From Croceicoccus mobilis (lineage in GTDB: Bacteria; Pseudomonadota; Alphaproteobacteria; Sphingomonadales; Sphingomonadaceae), in contig NZ_LYWZ01000022.1 of assembly GCF_001661965.1 (NCBI RefSeq), forward strand, positions 868,001 to 932,000: a stretch of DNA of 64,000 nucleotides, given 5' to 3'. Positions 57,872 through 64,000 of the stretch are shown here, piece by piece. The notes beneath the pieces were generated by a model, which saw only the letters and a list, made by a program, of their open reading frames with translations, was not told where the DNA came from and did not search any database. The translations under genes were made by a program, and so were the position numbers. How positions within the stretch are numbered: the first letter of the stretch is position 1; each line of letters starts with the position of its first letter.

Positions 57872-57950
57872 TGTGGGGGAAGTGTGGGGGAGGATTGGTT
57901 TTCCCCCACACTCTGATCCCCGGATGGCGGGGAAGAAAGTGTGGGGGAAT
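57872..57950. repeat. Repeated GTGTGGGGGA boxes, with an inverted pair over the integrase start
   Basis: The box GTGTGGGGGA occurs at 57872-57880 (first base missing), 57882-57891, reversed at 57901-57912, and at 57938-57949. The last two form a perfect 12-base inverted repeat (TTCCCCCACACT ... AGTGTGGGGGAA) with a 25-base loop. The right arm contains the GGGGGA that serves as ribosome site for the integrase ATG at 57954. The boxes look like arm-type integrase or regulator sites, and the hairpin could hide the ribosome site. Confidence 0.65.
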
Positions 57951-57953
57951 GAC

Positions 57954-59183
57954 ATGGGCAAGCTGACGGCAGTTGCGGTGAAGGCGCATTTGGCGAATCC
58001 CGGCACCTATCAGGACGGGGATGGGCTGTTCCTCAAAGTGGATAAACGTGGCGGCGCATCATGGACTTTGCGTCTCCAGCGCGACGGAAAGCGCCAAGAC
58101 ATCGGGCTGGGCTCGGCTCGCTTGCTGTCGCTTGCGGAAGCCCGCGAAAAGGCCAACGGACTTCGCAAGGCGGTCAAGGTGGAGCGCCGCGATGTTCTTG
58201 CAGAAAAGAAGGACGAGGCTGCCGCAAAGGTGACGTTCCGCGAAGCCGCGCGCCAGTATCACGCAGAAAACGAGGCAGGCTGGAAAAGCGCGATCTATAC
58301 GCGCCAGTGGCTCGCCAGCTTGGAGAACTACGCATTCCCGAAGCTGGGCAACATGCCGACCGGCAGCATCATGGCTCCGGACATTATCACGGTATTGACC
58401 CCTATTTGGCAGGAGATCCCGGAAACCGCGCGGCAGGTGCGCAACCGGATTTGTGCCGTGTTGGACTATGCCCACGCGAAGGGCTGGCGCTCAACTGAAG
58501 CCCCTTCGGGCAATGGCAGCCTGAAAGCCGGACGCGGCCTCCCCCGGCAGGTAAAGGAGCGGGGGAACCGTAAGGCAATGCCCTATGTTGCCGTGCCCGG
58601 TTTCCTCATCGCTTTGCGCCGCAAGCCGTCATACGGTCGTTTGGCACTGGAATTGCTGGTGCTGACCGGGGTGCGCAGCCAAGAGGTCCGATTGGCGACA
58701 TGGGAGGAATTTGACCTTGAAGCTCGCTTGTGGACGATTCCAGCCGCTCACATGAAGCGCAACAAGGCGCACATGGTTCCACTGTCCGATGCAGCGTTGG
58801 CGGTGCTGGCAAAAGCGGCAGCCTTGAAGCTGGAGGGCACCGATCAGGTGTTCCCCGGTGCGACCGGTAAGCCCATGTCCGACATGACGTTGCTCAAGGT
58901 GCTGCGCGACATGAGCGAGCCTTATCATGTTCACGGATTTCGCTCGGCCTTGACAGACTGGGCAGCGAACGAGGGCTATCCTGATGCTGTGGTTGAGGCA
59001 GCGCTGGCGCACAAGACCCCAGACGCTGTGCAGGCTGCCTATCGTCGAACAACCTATCTCGGCACACCCGGCCAGCCGGGTCAGCGTGTTAAGCTCATGG
59101 CGGACTGGGGCCGGTACTGCGCCAGCGGCACGGCAGGGAGCGGGAAAGTCATACCCAGCAAGAAGGCGAGGGGCTGCAAATGA
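57954..59183 (+). CDS. int: P4-type tyrosine integrase
   Basis: A 409-residue integrase. The N-terminal arm-binding DUF4102-like domain (residues 1-90) contains GDGLFLKVDKRGGASWTLRL and LGSARLLSLAEAREKA. The SAM-like core-binding domain lies near residues 95-190. The catalytic domain has Arg241 in TGVRSQEVR, HxxR at 327-330 (HGFRSALTDWA), His353 in ALAHK and the nucleophile Tyr363 in AAYRR. It inserts and excises the element at tRNA-Tyr. I start at ATG 57954; an ATG at 57924 adds ten residues and would avoid the hidden ribosome site. Its stop overlaps the next gene as ATGA. Confidence 0.95.
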   Translation: MGKLTAVAVKAHLANPGTYQDGDGLFLKVDKRGGASWTLRLQRDGKRQDIGLGSARLLSLAEAREKANGLRKAVKVERRDVLAEKKDEAAAKVTFREAARQYHAENEAGWKSAIYTRQWLASLENYAFPKLGNMPTGSIMAPDIITVLTPIWQEIPETARQVRNRICAVLDYAHAKGWRSTEAPSGNGSLKAGRGLPRQVKERGNRKAMPYVAVPGFLIALRRKPSYGRLALELLVLTGVRSQEVRLATWEEFDLEARLWTIPAAHMKRNKAHMVPLSDAALAVLAKAAALKLEGTDQVFPGATGKPMSDMTLLKVLRDMSEPYHVHGFRSALTDWAANEGYPDAVVEAALAHKTPDAVQAAYRRTTYLGTPGQPGQRVKLMADWGRYCASGTAGSGKVIPSKKARGCK

Positions 59184-59839
59184 GTGGCCATTCGACCTAC
59201 ACCCTTATGCAAGCACTGACTGCGCTGGCTTTCAGCGATCCGACGCCCGCAAGGCTTGTGCCAATCGCCATGGAAGATGGACGCTGGAAGTGTTGCCCCA
59301 CTGCTGCACGTGCTAGGCTTAGGCAGGCCGCTCAGACCTTATGTTATGCCGGTTACAGGGGCGATTTGAAAATTTGGGGAAAGCCCATCACCCAGTCGAC
59401 GGATGCCGCTCCGAACATCGGAGCACTCAAGCTACTCGATCAAGCCGATTGCCTGCAGAACCGCCTATTCATCCACTACCGTGACGCGTTGTTTTCTGGG
59501 AGCGGTAGCGGTGATGATTTCGCTGACACGTTTGAGGCAGAAGCTGGTCCCGGTGGCTTCGATTATGTCTGCGTTGATCGCAATCAACTTGATAGGCTTC
59601 TGTCAGCGTCCAACCATTCCACCGGGAAAGCGGAGCGCGACTGTGAAGTGTGGTTGCATAGGCAATTCGAGGCTGATCCAACAGCTAGGAAGGGGAAAAA
59701 GGCAATTGCGGTCGACGCGAGAAAGCACTTCGGCCAGCGGCTCTCCGGTCGAGGTTTTGATCGTGCTTGGGCGCGGGTAGCTCCATTGTATGGGCGTACT
59801 AAGGCTGGGCGTCGGAAATCGAATCAGAACACCAAGTAA
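59180..59839 (+). CDS. Unknown element protein coupled to the integrase
   Basis: A 219-residue soluble protein. Its ATG overlaps the integrase stop. Blocks: YTLMQALTALAFSDPTPARL, RWKCCPTAARARLRQAAQTL, FDYVCVDRNQLDRLLS, and a basic C-terminal part (AVDARKHFGQRLSGRGFDRA and KAGRRKSNQNTK) that suggests nucleic-acid binding. I recognise no domain. Its position between integrase and HTH suggests a role in integration control or a cargo function; neither is shown. Codon and base use is less GC-rich than in the core genes. Confidence 0.7.
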   Translation: MSGHSTYTLMQALTALAFSDPTPARLVPIAMEDGRWKCCPTAARARLRQAAQTLCYAGYRGDLKIWGKPITQSTDAAPNIGALKLLDQADCLQNRLFIHYRDALFSGSGSGDDFADTFEAEAGPGGFDYVCVDRNQLDRLLSASNHSTGKAERDCEVWLHRQFEADPTARKGKKAIAVDARKHFGQRLSGRGFDRAWARVAPLYGRTKAGRRKSNQNTK

Positions 59840-59928
59840 ATCATGGCACCTATTAAGGTGTTCACGTCACCGCCACCATTCCGCCACGGCCAGAAGCAAT
59901 CAGGCACGGCCGTGTCGGAGTATCCAAA

Positions 59929-60108
59929 ATGCATGCAGATTCACCTGAGCCCTTGCTCACATCTAAGGCGAACGGTCGCCGGATGCTGGGGGACATCGGA
60001 TCGACAAAATTCGATGAATTGATTGCCAGTGGGCAGGTCGAAAGCGTGAAAATCGGATCGCGGCGTCTCGTGGTTATCGAGAGCCTGCGACGACTGGCAG
60101 GCGTGTGA
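59929..60108 (+). CDS. Small HTH protein, AlpA/excisionase-like
   Basis: A 59-residue protein. The core is RRMLGDIGSTKFDELIASGQ followed by VESVKIGSRRLVVIESLRRL, the winged-helix/MerR-like pattern of AlpA and excisionase proteins (HTH, basic wing, R-rich second helix). It is the likely excisionase or primary activator of the element. The TGA at 60106-60108 is overlapped by the ATG of the next gene (TGATG). No clear ribosome site was seen upstream, where 59840-59928 holds a small CACCT-ATTA-AGGTG hairpin. Confidence 0.78.
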   Translation: MHADSPEPLLTSKANGRRMLGDIGSTKFDELIASGQVESVKIGSRRLVVIESLRRLAGV

Positions 60109-60587
60109 TGGAGAGGCTCGCATGGAAAACTGCCCGGATTGTGGGGCATCCTGATGGTGACATCTGGGCCGCTATCTCGGCACACCATTTCGAAGATGCC
60201 GCCGGGGCGCTCGATGCCATGGCCGGGGCTACTGCTCTGATGGAAGATGCTTTGCCAGCCGGGGGATTGGTCGCAGAGTATTTGTTCTGTGAGACGCTGG
60301 AACGCGCGGCGCTGGTTGCCGAGATTGATGCCATGCAGGCGCGACGAGAGTTTTTGCAGTGCTCTCGTATGATTGAAACCTTGCAGTTGGCGCACGCTCA
60401 GATCAAAGCCGCAAGGCACCGTTACGTCAGCGCAACCATGTCCGCTCTGGCGAAAATCGGAGACGCCAAGGCTAGGGACGCATTCCGCGACTTTTTGGAT
60501 GGCTATGCCTTTGCGGCCATGCAAGCACAGCGCGGCGATAATGGTGCTCCCCTCATCATTTCGTGGGAAGCTCGCCATGACAGCTAA
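60108..60587 (+). CDS. Unknown element protein between HTH and primase
   Basis: A 159-residue, mostly helical protein (EYLFCETLERAALVAEIDAM, ARREFLQCSRMIETLQLAHA, ARDAFRDFLDGYAFAAMQAQ). No domain is recognised. Coupled at both ends: TGATG with the HTH gene and an 11-base overlap with the primase gene. Constant coupling to a primase suggests an accessory role in element replication. Confidence 0.72.
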   Translation: MERLAWKTARIVGHPDGDIWAAISAHHFEDAAGALDAMAGATALMEDALPAGGLVAEYLFCETLERAALVAEIDAMQARREFLQCSRMIETLQLAHAQIKAARHRYVSATMSALAKIGDAKARDAFRDFLDGYAFAAMQAQRGDNGAPLIISWEARHDS

Positions 60588-62946
60588 GCCGAGCATGCAT
60601 ACCGGCACCCAAGCGGTTGATTATGTGCGTCACGGCTTGGCCGTTTGCGCAATCCCGCTAGGTCGCAAAGGCCCAACCGCGATAGGTTGGAATCTGCCCG
60701 CGAATGCAATTGCGTGCCCCACCGCAGCGGTGTCTCTGATAGGTAACGTTGGATTGCTTCATGCGTGGTCACGAACGATGGCGCTGGATGTGGATGACTG
60801 GGGTGAGGCCTCGCAATGGCTGCTGGCGCGCGGTGTAAACCTTGCGCAATTGTTCGCGACTCCTGACTGCGTGGAGATTGTCTCTGGTCGGGCTGGACGC
60901 GCCAAGCTGCTCTTCGGACTGCCTGCAAGCGTCAACGCACCGGTCCACACCTTGCAGATCAAGGACGATGACGGGGCGATGATCCTTGAATTTCGTTGTG
61001 CCGATGCCGGGGGCAACTCGATGCAGGATGTGCTTCCGCCGTCGATCCACCCTGATACCGGTAAACCGTATCAGTGGGGCGGGCCGGGAGATTGGCGCAA
61101 TCTGCCCGCGATTCCCGATGCGCTCTTGCAGGTATGGCAAGGCGAATTGGCAATCCGGACGAAGGCCAAAGCTCCTGCGACACCCGTGGCATTGCCGCCG
61201 GGCTTCGCTCCGCAGGGCTTTACGCCCCAGCCGGGATTTGGTCCTTTGGTGGAGGGCCTTTGGGGCATGACTTTGATGGAGTCCGCGCTTGATTATGTAT
61301 CGCCGGACATAGACTATGCCACTTGGCGCAATGTCGCCTGGGCAATCATGTCCACGGGCTGGAAATGCGCAGCACAGATTGTCCACGGCTGGAGCCAAGG
61401 TGCGACCTCTCGCTATGATAGGGTCGCCACTACCACACTGATCAAGGCCTTTGACCCAACGAAGGGCATTACGGTCGCCACCCTGTTCCACCATGCCAAG
61501 CAAAATGGCTGGATCATGCCCGAGCAATTCCCGCTGGCAGTTGCCACCTCACCACCATTGTCACCTGCTATACCTGCGGCTGCGTCCTATCACCCCGTTG
61601 ACTGGACCGTGCATGGCGACATTCGCAACGCCCGACATTTTGCCGGGATGTTTGGCGGAAAGATGCTCTACGTCCATGGCCACAATGAATGGTTGCACTG
61701 GTCCTGTGATCGATGGGCAATGTGCGATCAGGGGCAGGAACTTGAAGCTGCAAAACATGCAGCCCAAGCCATGATGGCCGATGCAGCGGCAAGCCTCGCG
61801 GTTGATCAGGATCGCGGCAAGGGGCGTGTCCGGGAGGCGATGGCGGCCCACAATATCACACGGCTCAAGGCCGCTCTGGAACTCGCGCAGTCCGAACCGG
61901 GCATGTCCACTTCATCCGATGAGTTAGACGCTAATCCCATGCTGCTTGGTGTCGGCAACGGCGTTGTGGACCTGACAACCGGCGCTTTGGTCCCCAATCG
62001 CTCGGACATGCTCATCACGCGGCACTGCGAGGCTGACTACGATATGGCGGCAACCTGCCCGCGATGGGTTCAGTTTTTGGACGAGGTATTCGCAGGTGAT
62101 CAGGCGACTATCCATTCAGTGCAACGGTCGTTGGGCTACACCCTTACCGGCCTGAACACCGAAGAGATTATCGTTTTCTGCATTGGGTTCGGGGCCAACG
62201 GCAAGTCGATCTTCGGCAACATCGTCAATAGGATCATTGGCGGCTACAGCAAGGTAGCTCCGCATTCGTTGCTTGCCACGCGGCGGCGCGACGATCACGG
62301 CCCGCGCGGTGACATCGCGATGCTAGAGGGAGCGCGCCTTGTATCGGTGAACGAATTGCCTGCCGGGATGCAAATGGACGAACAGGCGGTGAAGGCGCTG
62401 GCCGGGCGAGAGCCCATTTCGGCGCGGGAGCTGTACGAGGGGTTCCGCACCTTCGATCCGCGCTTCACGGTCTGGGTACGCACTAACCACCGGCCCATCA
62501 TCAAGGGCGATGATGATGGCATCTGGCGGCGGATTATCGTCCTGCCATTCCGGCAGAAGTTCGAGGGAGCAAGCTGTGACAAGCATCTTGAGGCCAAGCT
62601 GTGGGCCGAACGTAACGGCATTCTCCGCTGGATGATCGAAGGTGCACGCCAGTATCTGGCCACCGGAAACCTTTCCCTCAGCCCGACGATCCTTGCCGAA
62701 CAACGTCAGTATCGCAGCGACAGTGACTTGTTGGGCGAGTTTCTGGCAGATTGCACAATTGCCGACCCGGCAGGTCGGGTACATGATCAGGAGCTGTTCG
62801 CGAAGTGGCGGCATTGGTGTGACAGCAATGGGCACAAGGCAGGCACGAAGAAAACCTTCACGGTGCGACTGAACGAGAGAGGCTTCCCGAACAGGCCGAG
62901 CAATGGGAAGAAATTCTATTCCGGTTTGCGGGCCTCTGTACTGTGA
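60577..62946 (+). CDS. Primase-polymerase / SF3 helicase (phage-plasmid primase P4 type)
   Basis: A 789-residue replication protein. The N-terminal bifunctional primase-polymerase domain has VRHGLAVCAIPLGRKGPTAI and the metal-binding DVDD at residues 71-74. A PriCT-2-like region follows near 230-310 (YATWRNVAWAIMSTGWKCAA). Then the D5 N-terminal region and an SF3 helicase with Walker A GFGANGKS at residues 537-544, the sensor VSVNELPAG and FTVWVRTNHRPIIKGDDDGI. The D5 C-terminal ending reads ADPAGRVHDQELFAKWRHWC. It would start and drive replication of the excised element. The start at ATG 60577 lies inside the previous gene. Confidence 0.9.
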   Translation: MTAKPSMHTGTQAVDYVRHGLAVCAIPLGRKGPTAIGWNLPANAIACPTAAVSLIGNVGLLHAWSRTMALDVDDWGEASQWLLARGVNLAQLFATPDCVEIVSGRAGRAKLLFGLPASVNAPVHTLQIKDDDGAMILEFRCADAGGNSMQDVLPPSIHPDTGKPYQWGGPGDWRNLPAIPDALLQVWQGELAIRTKAKAPATPVALPPGFAPQGFTPQPGFGPLVEGLWGMTLMESALDYVSPDIDYATWRNVAWAIMSTGWKCAAQIVHGWSQGATSRYDRVATTTLIKAFDPTKGITVATLFHHAKQNGWIMPEQFPLAVATSPPLSPAIPAAASYHPVDWTVHGDIRNARHFAGMFGGKMLYVHGHNEWLHWSCDRWAMCDQGQELEAAKHAAQAMMADAAASLAVDQDRGKGRVREAMAAHNITRLKAALELAQSEPGMSTSSDELDANPMLLGVGNGVVDLTTGALVPNRSDMLITRHCEADYDMAATCPRWVQFLDEVFAGDQATIHSVQRSLGYTLTGLNTEEIIVFCIGFGANGKSIFGNIVNRIIGGYSKVAPHSLLATRRRDDHGPRGDIAMLEGARLVSVNELPAGMQMDEQAVKALAGREPISARELYEGFRTFDPRFTVWVRTNHRPIIKGDDDGIWRRIIVLPFRQKFEGASCDKHLEAKLWAERNGILRWMIEGARQYLATGNLSLSPTILAEQRQYRSDSDLLGEFLADCTIADPAGRVHDQELFAKWRHWCDSNGHKAGTKKTFTVRLNERGFPNRPSNGKKFYSGLRASVL

Positions 62947-63013
62947 CTGAGGGGCAGGTCAGGGAGGGCCGGATTGACGTTCAATTCCTTAAAGTTCGGA
63001 AGAGTAAATCTCA

Positions 63014-63189
63014 TGGACAGGCTTTCTGGAGAAAGCCGCCCTTTCCACCCTTTTGCTCCTTCTAATGTCGAAATTGACGCTTGTGAGAGCAACGCCGATG
63101 CCACCACCAGCGAAATTCAGAGAGATTACGATGTCGTCAGCCTATGTTCGCTCGCTGAAGCGAGGGCTCGAAGCCCAAGAGAGAACTGA
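63014..63189 (+). CDS. Possible 58-residue acidic protein (low confidence)
   Basis: ATG 63014 has GGAAGAG eight bases upstream and opens a 58-codon frame with an acidic middle (ACESNADATTSEIQRDYD). It overlaps the next gene in another frame by 59 bases. One of the two may be spurious; no domain is recognised. Confidence 0.3.
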
Positions 63190-63418
63190 ACAGACACTCA
63201 AGCCAGACCTGAGGCAGCGCTTTATCGATTGGTTTGCGACCGTTCCTGAGGTTAGCCGGAATCGCGCTTATGGGATGGTCGAGTTGGAGAGTGCGCTCGG
63301 CACGCAGGGACGGTTTCTTAGTCCGGTATTGCACGAGCTAGGTTGGGAGCGTCGGCGCAAATGGTCCGGATCGGGCCAAAGCCCTCGCTACTGGGTTCCC
63401 CCCGGTTTCTCAGGCTAA
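63131..63418 (+). CDS. Small basic protein, winged-helix-like
   Basis: A 95-residue protein. VELESALGTQGRFLSPVLHE followed by LGWERRRKWSG and RYWVPPG resembles a winged-helix DNA-binding tail of P4-type primases in style. The start at ATG 63131 has GAGAG six bases upstream; upstream in-frame ATGs (63053, 63065, 63098) would add up to 26 residues. It may be the detached C-terminal domain of the primase. Low certainty for both start and role. Confidence 0.6.
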   Translation: MSSAYVRSLKRGLEAQERTEQTLKPDLRQRFIDWFATVPEVSRNRAYGMVELESALGTQGRFLSPVLHELGWERRRKWSGSGQSPRYWVPPGFSG

Positions 63419-63448
63419 ATGCTCAACCGTCTCGCGACCCTCCGTCAG

Positions 63449-63673
63449 TCATGTAGCGACCTGATCCTCTGGCAGAACCAAATCGACGTGGCTGACGCCA
63501 AGCGCTTGGGCTAATTCATAGAGGGTGATGATGGTTGGGTTGCGTTGCCCGCGCTCAAGGCTGCTGATGTATTGCTGACTGAACCCGGATCGAGCGGCTA
63601 TTTCCTCTTGGGTGAACCCCATCTGCCGGCGCAGGCGTGCAAAATTGCTCCCGACCAGTTGTCGCATATCCAT
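63449..63673 (-). CDS. XRE-family repressor of the element
   Basis: A 74-residue Cro/CI-type HTH protein: FARLRRQMGFTQEEIAARSG, FSQQYISSLERGQRNPTIIT, LYELAQALGVSHVDLVL. It is read on the minus strand against all other genes of the element, as repressors of lysogeny-like switches are. An inverted repeat ATAGT-N12-ACTAT at 63696-63717 lies just upstream. It probably controls the rightward gene at 63756 and perhaps itself. Confidence 0.9.
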   Translation of the reverse strand: MDMRQLVGSNFARLRRQMGFTQEEIAARSGFSQQYISSLERGQRNPTIITLYELAQALGVSHVDLVLPEDQVAT

Positions 63674-63695
63674 GCAGTGACGGATCGCAACTTAC

Positions 63696-63717
63696 ATAGT
63701 CCGATTTTACCAACTAT
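63696..63717. promoter_or_regulatory. Candidate operator between the XRE repressor and the rightward gene
   Basis: ATAGT-N12-ACTAT, in an AT-rich 82-base gap between divergent start codons (63673 and 63756). Repeat arms are only five bases. Confidence 0.35.
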
Positions 63718-63755
63718 AGTATGTATCTACCTTTTGCTGCTTGAGGGGGAGATTG

Positions 63756-64000
63756 ATGGAAAATACGGGGCGAACCGTTCTGCTTGTTTGCGGCGCGATG
63801 ATACTGAGCTTCGCTGTTCTCGATGCTATTGACTCTCGGACCATTGCCGATGGCCCCTCAGAGGCCGCGATAGATGAAATCAACGACACCTTCATCGCCG
63901 ATGTGAACGAGATTCTGGAGAGGAATCGAGAGGATGGCGGGAGCTATAACAACTGGGCGTCGCCACAGCGGCAAATGTCGCAATCTGAGATCAGAAATTC
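63756..64000 (+). CDS. Unknown protein with N-terminal hydrophobic segment, 3' end outside window
   Basis: ATG 63756 has GAGGGGGA about six bases upstream. The open part (81 codons) begins with a signal or anchor (RTVLLVCGAMILSFAVLDAI) and then an acidic, Asn-rich segment. No domain is recognised. It is the first rightward gene after the XRE repressor and continues past the window end. Confidence 0.6.
   Translation, partial: MENTGRTVLLVCGAMILSFAVLDAIDSRTIADGPSEAAIDEINDTFIADVNEILERNREDGGSYNNWASPQRQMSQSEIRN

Larger units (their letters stand above)
57740..64000. mobile_element. Left part of an integrative element at tRNA-Tyr
   Basis: The integrase reads away from the 3' end of tRNA-Tyr and is followed by a tight run of plus-strand genes (unknown, HTH, unknown, primase-helicase, small proteins) and a minus-strand XRE repressor. 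This order resembles P4-like satellites and small integrative elements. No capsid, tail or conjugation gene is seen before the window ends, and no second copy of the tRNA 3' end, so the right end is outside. Base composition is lower than in the flank. Left border is approximate. Confidence 0.8.

Noticed and set aside
59862-60608. A 248-codon minus-strand frame over the HTH and 159-residue genes
   Set aside because: The coupled plus-strand genes fit better and the minus frame has no recognisable product.
57760-64000. attR of the tRNA-Tyr element inside the window
   Set aside because: No second copy of the tRNA-Tyr 3' end was found by eye downstream of 57760.

Overview
The window looks like a chromosomal segment of a high-GC alphaproteobacterium, most likely a member of the Sphingomonadales. 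This is inferred from the overall style of the proteins and from conserved gene orders: rpmH-rnpA-yidD-yidC-engB, hflK-hflC-degP, dnaX-ybaB, and lon followed by an HU gene. I ran no database search, so the genus is left open. Almost all of positions 1-57500 is dense housekeeping sequence with short intergenic gaps and many 1-4 base overlaps between consecutive genes.

Layout, left to right. 1-6430: exported MsrA, a small secreted protein, a Zur/Fur-type regulator, a translationally coupled three-gene operon (FAD oxidoreductase, GtrA flippase-like protein, STT3-like GT-C membrane protein) and a two-domain PilZ protein. 6430-12340: tRNA-Leu(UAA), ihfB, a GntR regulator divergent from a POT peptide transporter, a frameshifted NnrU-family gene, and dxs with a coupled small membrane protein. 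12459-22940: a lipoprotein MsrB, a NatAB-type ABC exporter, queG, a ferredoxin reductase, an LLM oxidoreductase, an alpha/beta hydrolase, a DUF898/M48 peptidase operon, and a cassette of two membrane proteins plus an XRE regulator. 23076-25300: thrS preceded by a threonine-rich leader peptide and mutually exclusive hairpins, a candidate attenuator. 25330-30040: DUF1294, a GST, a YitT-family protein and several exported proteins of unknown role. 30156-33562: engB, yidC, yidD, rnpA and rpmH. 33776-38956: comM, an HWE histidine kinase, qmcA/nfeD and a cytosolic msrB. 39162-45377: a class A penicillin-binding protein, degP and hflCK, i.e. envelope synthesis and quality control. 45534-55704: mrp, a Tat-type molybdopterin oxidoreductase subunit, hemH, dnaX, ybaB, lon and HU. 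55815-57495: a lipoprotein and rlmB.

From tRNA-Tyr (57672-57757) to the right edge the character changes. A P4-type tyrosine integrase sits just inside the tRNA, with inverted repeats that could hide its ribosome binding site. It is followed by a coupled string of an unknown protein, an AlpA/excisionase-like HTH, another unknown protein, a primase-polymerase/SF3 helicase and small DNA-binding-type proteins, with an XRE repressor on the opposite strand. Base composition drops here (one 60-base stretch at 63721 counts to 48% G+C, against 62% for one in lon at 53401). This is the left part of an integrated satellite-like or integrative element. Its right end lies outside the window.

The best candidates for undescribed biology are the thrS threonine attenuator, the tRNA-Tyr element with its RBS-covering inverted repeat, the self-regulated XRE/membrane cassette with a perfect operator palindrome, and the STT3-like/GtrA/FAD operon.
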